Source: Moritella sp. F3 (GTDB taxonomy: Bacteria > Pseudomonadota > Gammaproteobacteria > Enterobacterales > Moritellaceae). From it: a DNA stretch of 64,000 bases. Made by a program: the position numbers and the translations under genes. The DNA is taken from the NCBI RefSeq assembly GCF_015082335.1, contig NZ_BLRL01000011.1, forward strand, positions 1 to 64,000, given 5' to 3'. This document shows, piece by piece, positions 40,013 through 49,116 of the stretch. Position 1 is the stretch's first letter. The number at the start of each line of letters is the position of its first letter. The notes beneath the pieces are model-generated. The model saw only the letters and a program-made list of their open reading frames with translations, was not told the DNA's origin and made no database searches.

Positions 40013-41875
40013 TTGGTGGCAAGGAAGCGTATAGCCTTACGAGACCATTCTGCGGAAACAGCATTATTTAGCAGCCGTATCGTGGTCTCATTTATTTTTG
40101 TCCTCTGTGTACTTGGCTTATTGTTAAGTAATCTTTATTACTTACAAGTCGATTCATATCAAGCTTACAAAACCCGCTCTAACGAAAATCGCGTCAAGTT
40201 AGTACCACTACCACCTAACCGTGGACTCATTTATGATCGTAACGGCATACTCTTAGCTGAAAATAAACCTGTCTACAGTTTAGATATGGTGCCTGATAAA
40301 ATCACCGATATCGATGCAACGATTGTCGAATTAACCACATTATTAAATTTAACTGAAGATAATATTGAAGACTTCCGGACGCGCTTAAAACGCCAGCGCC
40401 GCTTTAAATTAGTGTCAATATTAACAAACTTATCTGAATCAGAAGTTGCCCTATTTTCAGTTCAGCAGCATAAATACCCAGGCATTTCAGTTAACGCGCG
40501 ACTAAAACGTTATTACCCGTTTGGTGATGCGCTTACTCATGCACTTGGTTATGTAGCAAGAATTAATAGTAACGATCTTAAACGTCTAGAGATTGAAGGC
40601 TCTCGAGCAACCTATGCCGCCACTCATGATATTGGCAAGCAAGGCATCGAGCGTTATTACGAAAAAGCACTCCATGGCAAACCCGGCTTTAAAGAAGTCG
40701 AAGTCAACAATCGCGGCAAGATCGTACGCACACTAAAAATAACACCACCCGTACCTGGTAATGATCTGTATTTGAATATCGATATTCGTTTACAGCTAAA
40801 AGCACAAAAAGAATTGGCTGGCCGTCGTGGCGCGATCATCCTACTTGCACCTAAAACGGGTGAAATATTAGCGATGATGTCCAGCCCGAGCTATGATCCA
40901 AACTTATTTGTGCACGGTATCAGCAGTAAAGATTACAACCGTCTTTTACAATCAAAAGACCGCCCTTTAATTAACCGTGCAACACAAGGCCGCTATCCAC
41001 CCGCCTCTACAGTAAAACCACAGTTAGCCATTTTAGGGCTAGAAGATGGTGCCATCACCCCAAGTACTATTATTAACGATCGTGGTTGGTTCCAAATCCC
41101 CAATACTAAACGTCGTTTTCGTGATTGGAAACGCTGGGGTCACGGTAAAATTAATGTCTATACTGCTATCGAGCAATCCTCGGATACCTTTTTCTATAAC
41201 CTGGCTTATAACGTTGGTATAGATAAAATGAATAGCTTCATGACTGAATTTGGTTTTGGTGATTATACCGGCATTGATGTCAAAGAAGAAACCAATGCCA
41301 TCATGCCATCACGGGATTGGAAACGCGCACGTTACAACGAACCTTGGTATCAAGGTGATACTATTTCGGTTGGTATTGGTCAAGGTTATTGGTCTTCGAC
41401 CCCAATTCAACTAGCTAAAGCTACCGCGATTGTCGCCAGTCGCGGGTTACGTCCCGTGCCTCAATTAATCAGAGATATAAAATACACCAATGGGGATGTG
41501 TTTAAGCCTGTGGTTGAATTACCGCCACTAAAATTAAAAGATCCAGCCAATTGGCAAGTAGCTAAAGATGGCATGCACGGCGTAGTAACCAAAAATAACG
41601 GGACTGCACGTCGCGCCTTTGCTAACGCATCTTATAGCGCCGCAGGTAAGTCAGGTACAGCACAGTTATACCAGCTTGGCGAAGAGAAGTACGACGCAAG
41701 TAAGATCCGTGAACGCTTACGTGATAATGCCATGTTTGTGGCATATGCGCCGTTTGAAGAACCTGAAATTTCAGCGACAATCATTCTTGAAAATGCCGGT
41801 GGTGGTAGCTCACAAGCCGCCCCATCAGCACGCCGTTTATTTGATGTCTACTTTGACAATAAAAAGGAAAATTAA
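40013..41875 (+). CDS. mrdA: Penicillin-binding protein 2 (elongation transpeptidase)
   Basis: Transpeptidase of the rod complex, which crosslinks wall for elongation together with RodA. One N-terminal membrane helix (about residues 24-45) is followed by the dimerisation domain with PPNRGLIYDRNG. The catalytic domain has SxxK as STVK (Ser332, Lys335), the SSD triad motif in IEQSSDTFFY and the KSGTAQ motif. Length 620 fits (E. coli 633). The start is TTG 40013 or GTG 40016, both near a GAGAG. Two bases after rlmH. Confidence 0.97.
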   Translation: MVARKRIALRDHSAETALFSSRIVVSFIFVLCVLGLLLSNLYYLQVDSYQAYKTRSNENRVKLVPLPPNRGLIYDRNGILLAENKPVYSLDMVPDKITDIDATIVELTTLLNLTEDNIEDFRTRLKRQRRFKLVSILTNLSESEVALFSVQQHKYPGISVNARLKRYYPFGDALTHALGYVARINSNDLKRLEIEGSRATYAATHDIGKQGIERYYEKALHGKPGFKEVEVNNRGKIVRTLKITPPVPGNDLYLNIDIRLQLKAQKELAGRRGAIILLAPKTGEILAMMSSPSYDPNLFVHGISSKDYNRLLQSKDRPLINRATQGRYPPASTVKPQLAILGLEDGAITPSTIINDRGWFQIPNTKRRFRDWKRWGHGKINVYTAIEQSSDTFFYNLAYNVGIDKMNSFMTEFGFGDYTGIDVKEETNAIMPSRDWKRARYNEPWYQGDTISVGIGQGYWSSTPIQLAKATAIVASRGLRPVPQLIRDIKYTNGDVFKPVVELPPLKLKDPANWQVAKDGMHGVVTKNNGTARRAFANASYSAAGKSGTAQLYQLGEEKYDASKIRERLRDNAMFVAYAPFEEPEISATIILENAGGGSSQAAPSARRLFDVYFDNKKEN

Positions 41876-42975
41876 TGCCAGATCGTCGTCATAATCAAAG
41901 TATTTGGTATAAATTACATATCGATTTCCCCTTATTATTTGGTTTACTCAGCCTCATGGGCGTGAGCCTCGTCGTGCTTTACAGCGCTGGCGGCGCCGAT
42001 ATTGCATTAATGGAAAGACAAGTTGTAAGGATGTTACTAGCACTTGCAGTCATGTTCGCATTGGCACAAATATCGCCGTCCACCTATCGGCGCTGGGCAT
42101 TCCCGATATTTATCCTTGGTACCCTGCTATTAATCGCGGTATTACTATTTGGCCATGTGGGAAAAGGGGCACAGCGCTGGATTGATCTTGGGTTTACTAA
42201 ATTCCAACCTTCCGAAGTAATGAAAGTGGTCATGCCATTGGCCGTCGCGCGCTACATGAGTAACCAAGCTATACCGCCGAGTTTTAGAACCATCATTACT
42301 GCGTTAATAATGGTGCTTATTCCAACCTTGTTAATTGCTAAGCAACCCGATCTTGGTACCTCACTATTAGTGGCAACATCAGGTCTATTTGTGATCTTCT
42401 TGGCCGGTATGTCATGGCGCCTAGTGATGATTGCTTTTGGATTAGTATCTGGGTTTGCACCTATATTATGGTTCTTTTTAATGCGCCCCTACCAAAAACA
42501 ACGGGTATTAACCTTCCTCAACCCAGAAACAGACCCGCTTGGCTCTGGTTATCATATTATTCAATCTAAAATTGCCATCGGTTCTGGTGGTTTCTGGGGC
42601 AAAGGTTGGTTATCCGGTACCCAGTCACAACTCGATTTTTTACCCGAACGTCATACCGATTTTATTTTTGCCGTATTCAGTGAAGAATTTGGTTTATTTG
42701 GTGTCATTTTATTACTGTCATTATATCTATTTGTCATCTGCCGCGGTTTGTTTATCGCACTACAAGGACAACGCGTCTTTGAACGTCTGATTGCCGGCAG
42801 TATTACCCTGACATTCTTCATTTATTTGTTCGTAAATATTGGTATGGTCAGTGGATTATTGCCTGTAGTGGGCGTCCCACTACCTTTAATTAGCTATGGT
42901 GGCACTTCGATGGTGACATTGATGGCAGGATTTGGCATTCTAATGTCTGTAAGAACACATCGTCGCTTAAGTTGA
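41875..42975 (+). CDS. mrdB: Rod-shape glycosyltransferase RodA
   Basis: SEDS-family membrane polymerase that adds disaccharides to growing glycan, partner of PBP2. The 366 residues form about ten helices. The conserved KQPDLGTSLL and LLSGTQSQLDFLPERHTDFIFAVFSEEFG segments are present, and so is VPLPLISYGGTSM near the end. Its start overlaps the mrdA stop by one base (TAATG), which couples the two subunits of the machine. Context separates it from FtsW. Confidence 0.97.
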   Translation: MPDRRHNQSIWYKLHIDFPLLFGLLSLMGVSLVVLYSAGGADIALMERQVVRMLLALAVMFALAQISPSTYRRWAFPIFILGTLLLIAVLLFGHVGKGAQRWIDLGFTKFQPSEVMKVVMPLAVARYMSNQAIPPSFRTIITALIMVLIPTLLIAKQPDLGTSLLVATSGLFVIFLAGMSWRLVMIAFGLVSGFAPILWFFLMRPYQKQRVLTFLNPETDPLGSGYHIIQSKIAIGSGGFWGKGWLSGTQSQLDFLPERHTDFIFAVFSEEFGLFGVILLLSLYLFVICRGLFIALQGQRVFERLIAGSITLTFFIYLFVNIGMVSGLLPVVGVPLPLISYGGTSMVTLMAGFGILMSVRTHRRLS

Positions 42976-42984
42976 GGAATCCAG

Positions 42985-43980
42985 ATGCTAAGTAAAAAAG
43001 TATTATTTCTGCTAGGTTTAGCAGCGTTTCAAGCTAATAGTGCTGAGTTGAGCACTGAACACAAGACTTGGGTTGAAGAGTTAAGTACTAAATATGATAT
43101 ATCAGAACAAGTACTTACCGATGCTATCGGCCAAGCAAAATTTGATGAAAATGTATTAACTAAGATCCAAACCCCATGGGAAAAGAAGCCTTGGTATAAA
43201 TACGCGCCAATCTTTATTACCGACAGCCGCATTAACCAAGGCGTCAAATATTGGCAAGAACACGAAGAGACTTTCGCGAAGGCCGAAAAAGAATACGGTG
43301 TACCAGCACAAATGATCGTTGCGATCATGGGTGTTGAAACTTATTACGGTAAATACAAAGGTAATCTTTCAGTATTAGATTCCTTGTATACACTCGGATT
43401 TAATTACCCGTCTCGTGGTAAGTTTTTCCGCCAAGAGTTCGCAGAGTATATTAAATTAAGTGAACAACAAGGCTGGGAACTAACGGAAACAAAAGGTTCG
43501 TATGCGGGTGCGATGGGCTTAGGTCAATTTATCTCATCAAGCTACAGTCATTACGGCGTTGATTTCTCTGGTGACGGCAAAGTGGATATGATCAACGATC
43601 CTGTCGATGCAATTGGTAGTATTGCTAACTACTTTAGCGAGCATAAATGGCAAACCGGTGGCTCAGTTGCTTATCCTGTGACAGCAGACAGTGAAAAAGT
43701 CAAAAGCCTGCTTAGTTCATCATTGAGAATCAAAAACACATGGTCAGACCTAACAGCTGCCGGTGTCACATTGAAAGAATCAGATGATCGTGTACCAGCC
43801 ATTAGCATCGAAGACTCGAGCCCAGTAAAACTACTTAAGCTAGAGCAAGCTGATAGTGATGAATATTGGGTTTATCTCGATAACTTCTACACGATCACCC
43901 GCTATAACCATAGCCCATTGTACGCGATGGCTGTATTCCAATTAAGCGAACGAATTAAACAAGCTAAACATGCGCAATAA
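42985..43980 (+). CDS. mltB: Lytic murein transglycosylase B
   Basis: Cleaves the glycan between MurNAc and GlcNAc leaving anhydro ends. The family motif IMGVETYYGKYKG contains catalytic Glu118, and YAGAMGLGQFISSSYSHYGVDFSGDG is typical. The signal peptide ends in AFQANSA and has no lipobox cysteine, so this protein is predicted soluble in the periplasm, unlike the E. coli lipoprotein MltB. It lies between mrdB and rlpA and overlaps rlpA by 11 bases. E. coli has no mltB at this place, but several marine gammaproteobacteria do. Confidence 0.93.
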   Translation: MLSKKVLFLLGLAAFQANSAELSTEHKTWVEELSTKYDISEQVLTDAIGQAKFDENVLTKIQTPWEKKPWYKYAPIFITDSRINQGVKYWQEHEETFAKAEKEYGVPAQMIVAIMGVETYYGKYKGNLSVLDSLYTLGFNYPSRGKFFRQEFAEYIKLSEQQGWELTETKGSYAGAMGLGQFISSSYSHYGVDFSGDGKVDMINDPVDAIGSIANYFSEHKWQTGGSVAYPVTADSEKVKSLLSSSLRIKNTWSDLTAAGVTLKESDDRVPAISIEDSSPVKLLKLEQADSDEYWVYLDNFYTITRYNHSPLYAMAVFQLSERIKQAKHAQ

Positions 43981-44761
43981 ACAACGATTAACCTTACTTT
44001 GTATCTGCGGCCTATTGGCCGCCTGTTCTTCTTCGCGTTATCAATATAGTGACGATCACGCGCCAGAGAACATTCCTCAGCTTGATGATATTGCTGATGC
44101 AGTACCGACACCACAAACCTACAGCCGCTATGCTAATCGCGACTATCAGGTACGCGGTATCGACTATGAAGTATGGCGAGACATCAAAACACTCACCCAA
44201 GAAGGTAAAGCCTCTTGGTACGGTAATAAGTTTCATGGTCATGACACCTCTAACGGTGAAGTCTATGATATGTTTTCGATGTCAGCAGCACACAAGAATT
44301 TACCCTTACCGAGCTTTGTTAAAGTCACTAACCTTGGTAATGATAAAACAGTGGTTGTACGCGTAAATGATCGGGGACCGTTCCACCCTGATCGTATTAT
44401 CGATCTCTCTTATGCGGCGGCTTATAAACTCGATATGTTACAATCAGGTACCGCGAATGTACGTGTTGAATTAATCATTCCAACTGCTGATAATAGCAGT
44501 TTATTTACCCCCACACCGCAGTGGTTCATTCAGGTTTTAGCATCCAGTAATGAAGCTAAAGCTCAAGAAATTGCCGACAGTTTAGGGGCGAAATACAGTA
44601 CCGAAAATCGTTTAATTGTCAGCGGAAAGTTCCACCGTGTACAACTTGGACCGTTCGCAGAGTCAGAGCAAGCACAGGGCTTACTTGCGAAAGTAAAACA
44701 AAAATATACAAATGCTTATATTTTAAAGGAACTTTCCAGCAAAACTGTATCTAATAAATAA
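43970..44761 (+). CDS. rlpA: Rare lipoprotein A (RlpA), septal ring lytic transglycosylase
   Basis: Outer-membrane lipoprotein that cleaves glycan strands lacking stem peptides at the division site (shown for the Pseudomonas protein). Lipobox LAAC with Cys19. The DPBB domain runs from GKASWYGNKFHG to NDRGPFHPDRIIDLSYAAA. A C-terminal SPOR domain from PQWFIQVLAS to the end binds denuded glycans. Length 263 is shorter than the E. coli protein (362), mainly by a shorter linker. Its start lies within mltB. Confidence 0.93.
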   Translation: MRNKQRLTLLCICGLLAACSSSRYQYSDDHAPENIPQLDDIADAVPTPQTYSRYANRDYQVRGIDYEVWRDIKTLTQEGKASWYGNKFHGHDTSNGEVYDMFSMSAAHKNLPLPSFVKVTNLGNDKTVVVRVNDRGPFHPDRIIDLSYAAAYKLDMLQSGTANVRVELIIPTADNSSLFTPTPQWFIQVLASSNEAKAQEIADSLGAKYSTENRLIVSGKFHRVQLGPFAESEQAQGLLAKVKQKYTNAYILKELSSKTVSNK

Positions 44762-44816
44762 ACTTTAAATAGTAAGACAACCATTCAGCTAGTTGATAGA
44801 CTAGCTGCTATTATCG

Positions 44817-44853
44817 AATAAACTTGATTAAAAACCATTTAATCAAGTTTATT
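44817..44853 (+). terminator. Terminator after rlpA
   Basis: A perfect 16-base stem AATAAACTTGATTAAA with its complement around AACCA. A weaker hairpin (44786-44807) precedes it. It lies 52 bases before the dacA start. Confidence 0.75.
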
Positions 44854-44905
44854 TATCTAAGTTATTAATAACTCAATCACAACTTTAATTATAGCGAAGT
44901 GAAAC

Positions 44906-46072
44906 GTGGCCAATCAATTTAAAAAACTTATCCTAACGAGCCTAGTAATGGCGAGTTTCTCATTAAGTGCAGCACCGAGCGTGATCCCAGATACCCCTGT
45001 CGTTGCAGCGAAAGCATTCATATTAGTTGATTTTGATTCAGGCAAAGTTATCGCAGAGAAAAATGCTGATGATTCATTAAAGCCAGCTAGCCTAACAAAA
45101 ATGATGACAAGTTATGTTATTGGTCAAGAAATTAAGGCCGGGAATATAAACCTAGAAGATCAAGTAACTATCAGTAAAAATGCCTGGGCTAAAAACTTCC
45201 CTGACTCATCAAAAATGTTCATCGAAGTTGGTAAAACGATCACAGTCGAAAAATTGAACCAAGGCATTATTGTTCAATCAGGCAATGATGCTTGCGTAGC
45301 AATGGCTGAACACATTGCAGGTACAGAAAGCGCCTTTGCTCAGTTAATGAACTCATGGAGCAAGCAGCTAGGTATGGATGCAACGCATTTTGCTAATAGC
45401 CACGGTTTAGATAGCAAAGAGCAATACACCACTGCGCGTGATATGGCGACACTCGGGGCCGCACTAATTCGTGATGTACCTGAAGAATACCGCATTTATT
45501 CACAAAAGAAATTTACCTACAACGGCATCACCCAATACAACCGTAATGGCTTGTTATGGGATAAAAGCATGAACGTAGACGGTATTAAAACCGGCCATAC
45601 TTCAGGCGCAGGTTTTAACTTAGTCTCTTCTGCAACCAAAGACAATATGCGTCTAGTTGCTGTTGTACTCGGAACCAAAAGTGGCGACGCACGTAAAGCT
45701 GAAAGCAAGAAGCTACTTAACTTCGGTTTCCGTTTCTTTGAAACGGTAACGCTACATGAAGCAAATTCAAGTATTGTTGCTGAACGTGTTTGGATGGGTG
45801 AGCAAGAGCAAGTTGAACTTGGTCTAGCAAACAAATTAACCCTAACCGTACCACGCGGCCAAGCAAAAAATCTTACCGCTACATTTGAAATTCAACAAGA
45901 GCTAAGTGCACCGATTACACAAGGTCAAGTTGTGGGTAAAGTGTTCTACGTATTAAACGATGAAGAGATTGCTCAGGCTGATTTAATCGCCCTAGAAGAC
46001 GTTGAATTGGGTAGCTGGTTTAGCCGATTAATTGATTATTTCAAATTATTATTTACCGGTTGGTTTGGTTAA
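44906..46072 (+). CDS. dacA: D-alanyl-D-alanine carboxypeptidase, PBP5/6 type
   Basis: Trims the terminal D-alanine from wall pentapeptides. After a signal peptide (residues 1 to about 23) comes the active-site SLTK (Ser62, Lys65), the SGN motif in VQSGNDACVAM and the KTG motif in GIKTGHTSGAG. The C-terminal beta domain and the final amphipathic helix LIDYFKLLFTGWFG, which anchors the protein to the membrane, are complete. Length 388. The start codon is GTG. It is followed by a 24-base palindrome before ybeD. Confidence 0.96.
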   Translation: MANQFKKLILTSLVMASFSLSAAPSVIPDTPVVAAKAFILVDFDSGKVIAEKNADDSLKPASLTKMMTSYVIGQEIKAGNINLEDQVTISKNAWAKNFPDSSKMFIEVGKTITVEKLNQGIIVQSGNDACVAMAEHIAGTESAFAQLMNSWSKQLGMDATHFANSHGLDSKEQYTTARDMATLGAALIRDVPEEYRIYSQKKFTYNGITQYNRNGLLWDKSMNVDGIKTGHTSGAGFNLVSSATKDNMRLVAVVLGTKSGDARKAESKKLLNFGFRFFETVTLHEANSSIVAERVWMGEQEQVELGLANKLTLTVPRGQAKNLTATFEIQQELSAPITQGQVVGKVFYVLNDEEIAQADLIALEDVELGSWFSRLIDYFKLLFTGWFG

Positions 46073-46112
46073 TCCTTTCCCTGACACCGTTACCCGATTA
46101 TAATGACCAATA

Positions 46113-46136
46113 CAAAGGAGGCAATTGCCTCCTTTG
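46113..46136 (+). terminator. Perfect 24-base palindrome between dacA and ybeD
   Basis: CAAAGGAGGCAATTGCCTCC followed by TTTG is its own reverse complement, so the RNA forms a ten-base stem with a tiny loop, or a DNA palindrome can bind a dimer. It contains an AAAGGAGG ribosome-site-like sequence 42 bases before the ybeD ATG. No strict T-run follows. Terminator or mRNA structure are the likely roles. Confidence 0.6.
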
Positions 46137-46164
46137 CCATTATTTTTAAGGTACGAGAAAACTA

Positions 46165-46434
46165 ATGTCTTTAAATACAAAATTCGACGAACTACTTGAT
46201 TTTCCTTGTCTATTTAACTTTAAAGTTATCGGTAATAACGATCCAAAACTTGAAGATAACATTGTTGCAGTTGCTCAACAGCACGTCACTGGTAACTATG
46301 CCCCTAGCTCGAAAGTGAGCAGCAAAGGTACTTACAACTCTGTTACGATCAAAGTTAAAGTACAAGATAACAAACAAGTAGAAAGCTTATATATCGCTTT
46401 CGGTGCGATCCCTGGTGTGGTCCGCGTTTTATAA
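46165..46434 (+). CDS. ybeD: YbeD family protein (DUF493)
   Basis: An 89-residue protein with an ACT-like ferredoxin fold. It begins LNTKFDELLDFPCLFNFKVIG and ends IPGVVRVL, the known signature of the UPF0250/DUF493 family. A regulatory role for lipoate synthesis has been suggested from its fixed place before lipB, but its function is not settled. It has its own terminator. Confidence 0.94.
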   Translation: MSLNTKFDELLDFPCLFNFKVIGNNDPKLEDNIVAVAQQHVTGNYAPSSKVSSKGTYNSVTIKVKVQDNKQVESLYIAFGAIPGVVRVL

Positions 46435-46451
46435 TAAATAATATCAATATA

Positions 46452-46486
46452 AAAAAATCTAATTAGTATTTCTAATTAGATTTTTT
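46452..46486 (+). terminator. Terminator after ybeD
   Basis: AAAAAATCTAATTAG (46452-46466) pairs with its complement (46472-46486) around TATTT; the arm ends in six T. It lies 17 bases after the ybeD stop and 32 before lipB. Confidence 0.85.
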
Positions 46487-46518
46487 GCGTTGCTGTTAAT
46501 CAGATCGAGGAACATATT

Positions 46519-47175
46519 TTGTCAGAACATAGCATTATAATTCGTCAGCTTAATCGCCAACCTTACAGCACTGTATTTGACGCGATGAAAGCGTTTACTG
46601 AAAACAGAGACGAAAACACTGAAGATGAACTTTGGTTCGTTGAGCATGATCCAGTGTTTACCCAAGGTCAAGCTGGTAAAGCTGAACATATGCTTGCCAC
46701 AGGTGATATTCCAGTTGTACAAGCCGATCGCGGTGGTCAAGTGACCTACCACGGCCCAGGTCAACAAGTGGTTTATTTCTTACTCGATATTAAGCGTCGT
46801 AAACTGGGTGTTCGTGCACTTGTGACGCATATTGAGAACGGTATTGTTGCCACATTGGCAGAATCTGGGGTTGAAGCTTACCCGCGTGCAGATGCACCAG
46901 GTGTTTATGTTGCTGACAAAAAAGTTGCATCTCTCGGTTTAAGGATCAGAAAAGGTCGTTCATTTCATGGCTTAGCATTGAATGTAAACATGGACTTATC
47001 CCCTTTTCTACGTATTAACCCTTGTGGTTATGCGGGTATGGAAATGACCCAAACAAGTGATCTTGGTGGTGCTACCAGCTTAGAAGAAGTTCAGCCTAAG
47101 CTAGTCGAACACCTATGTTCCCTGCTAGAATACACCCAATTAACTTTCAAAGATGGATTAACAGAGCATGAGTAA
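46519..47175 (+). CDS. lipB: Octanoyl-ACP:protein N-octanoyltransferase LipB
   Basis: Moves octanoate from ACP to lipoyl domains. The 218 residues show [12 protein letters not shown] (substrate pocket), the lysine of the KVASLGLRI motif and the catalytic cysteine in [13 protein letters not shown]. The start is TTG at 46519 with GAGG eight bases ahead; no ATG fits. Its 3' end overlaps lipA by eight bases. Confidence 0.95.
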   Translation: MSEHSIIIRQLNRQPYSTVFDAMKAFTENRDENTEDELWFVEHDPVFTQGQAGKAEHMLATGDIPVVQADRGGQVTYHGPGQQVVYFLLDIKRRKLGVRALVTHIENGIVATLAESGVEAYPRADAPGVYVADKKVASLGLRIRKGRSFHGLALNVNMDLSPFLRINPCGYAGMEMTQTSDLGGATSLEEVQPKLVEHLCSLLEYTQLTFKDGLTEHE

Positions 47176-48133
47176 AACCGTTCGATTAGAGCCTGGCGTT
47201 AAACTTCGCGACGCAGATAAGATGGCTAAAATTCCAGTAAAAATCATTGCTTCTGATAATGATGAAATTCTGCGTAAGCCATCGTGGATGAAAATCCGTC
47301 TACCGAAAAGCTCTGCTCGCATCCAAGAAATTAAGAATGTGATGCGTGAAAACAACCTGCATTCAGTTTGTGAAGAAGCATCATGTCCAAATCTTTCCGA
47401 GTGCTTTAACCACGGTACAGCAACCTTTATGATCATGGGTGCAATTTGTACACGTCGTTGCCCGTTCTGCGATGTTGCTCATGGTAAGCCATTACCACTA
47501 GTGCAAGAAGAACCGCTTAAACTGGCGCAAACAATTGCTAAAATGAAGCTTAAATATGTGGTTATTACCTCTGTAGATCGTGATGATTTACGTGATGGTG
47601 GTGCTCAGCATTTTGCCGATTGTATCCGTGAAATTCGCTTATTGAACCCTGAAATCAAAATCGAAATTTTGGTTCCCGATTTCAAAGGTCGTATGGATAA
47701 AGCATTAGAAATCTTTAAAGACACACCACCTGATGTATTTAATCACAACTTAGAAACTGCACCACAGCATTACAAAATGGCGCGTCCTGGTTCTGATTAT
47801 CAGTGGTCTTTACGTTTATTAAAACGCTTTAAAGAAATGCACCCAACAGTACCAACTAAGTCTGGTCTGATGATGGGCTTAGGTGAAACGAATGAAGAGA
47901 TTGCTGAAGTAATTCGCGATCTTGCCGAGAACGGTGTAACGATGCTGACACTAGGCCAATATTTACAGCCTAGCCGTCATCACTTACCAGTGAAACGCTA
48001 CGTTCACCCAGATGACTTTGATGCACTAGGCGTATTAGCAAAAGAAGTCGGCTTTGAGCATGCTGCTTGTGGCCCATTCGTGCGTTCGTCTTACCATGCA
48101 GACTTGCAAGCACAAGGTAAAGAAGTTTCTTAA
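47168..48133 (+). CDS. lipA: Lipoyl synthase LipA
   Basis: Radical SAM enzyme that inserts two sulfurs into the octanoyl chain on E2 and H proteins. The auxiliary cluster motif [12 protein letters not shown] is near residue 76 and the radical SAM motif CTRRCPFC near residue 96. The C-terminal RSSYHAD serine ligand (RSS) is also present. Length 321 equals E. coli. It finishes the LipB-LipA pathway, coupled by overlap. Confidence 0.97.
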   Translation: MSKTVRLEPGVKLRDADKMAKIPVKIIASDNDEILRKPSWMKIRLPKSSARIQEIKNVMRENNLHSVCEEASCPNLSECFNHGTATFMIMGAICTRRCPFCDVAHGKPLPLVQEEPLKLAQTIAKMKLKYVVITSVDRDDLRDGGAQHFADCIREIRLLNPEIKIEILVPDFKGRMDKALEIFKDTPPDVFNHNLETAPQHYKMARPGSDYQWSLRLLKRFKEMHPTVPTKSGLMMGLGETNEEIAEVIRDLAENGVTMLTLGQYLQPSRHHLPVKRYVHPDDFDALGVLAKEVGFEHAACGPFVRSSYHADLQAQGKEVS

Positions 48134-48148
48134 TTCTTAACCTCTACT

Positions 48149-48195
48149 AAATTAAAGCTAACACGATAAATTAAATCCGTTGTTAGCTTTAATTT
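48149..48195 (+). terminator. Terminator after lipA
   Basis: AAATTAAAGCTAACA (48149-48163) pairs with TGTTAGCTTTAATTT (48181-48195) around a 17-base loop. It is close to the end of the converging repeat-protein gene and may serve both. Confidence 0.7.
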
Positions 48196-48227
48196 ATTCA
48201 GATAGCTATTCAGATAGCTATTCAGAT
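48196..48227. repeat. 12-base tandem repeat, 2.7 copies
   Basis: ATTCAGATAGCT at 48196-48207 and 48208-48219 is followed by a partial copy ATTCAGAT at 48220-48227. It straddles the stop codon of the minus-strand gene that ends at 48218, so it is a recent local duplication at the 3' end of that gene. Confidence 0.85.
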
Positions 48228-48964
48228 GACTTAGTCGCTTCTTTTTCAAAGTAAGAACCGGGGGCCGTAAATAAACGTTTCGTCGCATCTACCGGTAACT
48301 CTAAAACACCTCTAATAGCCCCTTTTGTTGCGCCCTTCGACGCATTTTCACCAATCTGATCACTGGCATCTACCAAGGCTTCAACGCGGGTTAATGTCGG
48401 CGGTATATCGACTCGTATCTTCTCTACCTGAGTCAAAATAGGTGGGATCAATAGGTTAATATCATCAACACGTTTATTGACCTCATCGACACGCGTTAAA
48501 ATGCGAGGGATCTGTTTATTCACCGCATCAACTTGCTTTAATACGGCTGGAAGTTTAGCCCGTACAGCGGCGACCTCAGACAAAATAGGCGGAACGGCAA
48601 GACGAACAGCTTCAACTTCTTGCAAAATAGCTGGAATCGCCACACGGATAGCCTCTGTTTCAGCCAAAATGGCAGGCACACTCACCCTAACGCTATCACG
48701 AACAGCTGCCACTTCAGTGAGTATATTGGGGATATTTTGTGTATTTATCATCTCAATTTGTGCAACGATAGCTGGTATTTGCACAGAGATATCATCAACC
48801 TGCTTTAATATATCAGGAAGCGCTTTGCGCACTTCGCTTACTTCTTTGGTTAAATTAAGCACCGCATAGGAAAAGTAACTTAAACTAGCAGCAATCAAGG
48901 CTGCAGCACATACCGTCGATACATTAAATCGTGTCGTCACCTTATTTTTATCTTGTTGAGTCAT
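48218..48964 (-). CDS. Membrane-anchored protein made of 14-residue repeats, unknown function
   Basis: A 248-residue protein I do not recognise. One membrane helix (about residues 16-38) follows a short basic cytoplasmic start. From about residue 50 to 205 a 14-residue unit of the pattern (I/V/L)PxILxxVxxVxxx repeats about nine times, for example IPAILQEVEAVRLA and VPPILSEVAAVRAK, with a few insertions. Hydrophobic residues at fixed spacing and a regular proline suggest a long, kinked amphipathic or coiled-coil rod. The last 40 residues hold a glycine/alanine part (ASKGATKGAIRGVLELP) and a charged tail. It is on its own, between lipA and proA, ends in a tandem repeat and shows no enzyme motif. 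Confidence 0.75.
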   Translation of the reverse strand: MTQQDKNKVTTRFNVSTVCAAALIAASLSYFSYAVLNLTKEVSEVRKALPDILKQVDDISVQIPAIVAQIEMINTQNIPNILTEVAAVRDSVRVSVPAILAETEAIRVAIPAILQEVEAVRLAVPPILSEVAAVRAKLPAVLKQVDAVNKQIPRILTRVDEVNKRVDDINLLIPPILTQVEKIRVDIPPTLTRVEALVDASDQIGENASKGATKGAIRGVLELPVDATKRLFTAPGSYFEKEATKSSE

Positions 48965-49028
48965 CGGTTTTCCTACACTTTAGCTAAGCTAAGCAAGCTC
49001 AGTTGAGTTAAATATAGCGAATATAAAA

Positions 49029-49057
49029 AAGGCAGTCACATATAACAGGACTGCCTT
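49029..49057 (-). terminator. Terminator of the proBA operon
   Basis: AAGGCAGTC (49029-49037) pairs with GACTGCCTT (49049-49057). On the minus strand a run of T follows. It lies 59 bases after the proA stop. Confidence 0.85.
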
Positions 49058-49116
49058 GGCATTTAGTCAAATTAATAAGACCAGTTAACACGACTAATTA
49101 AATGAGCTCGAGAAGC

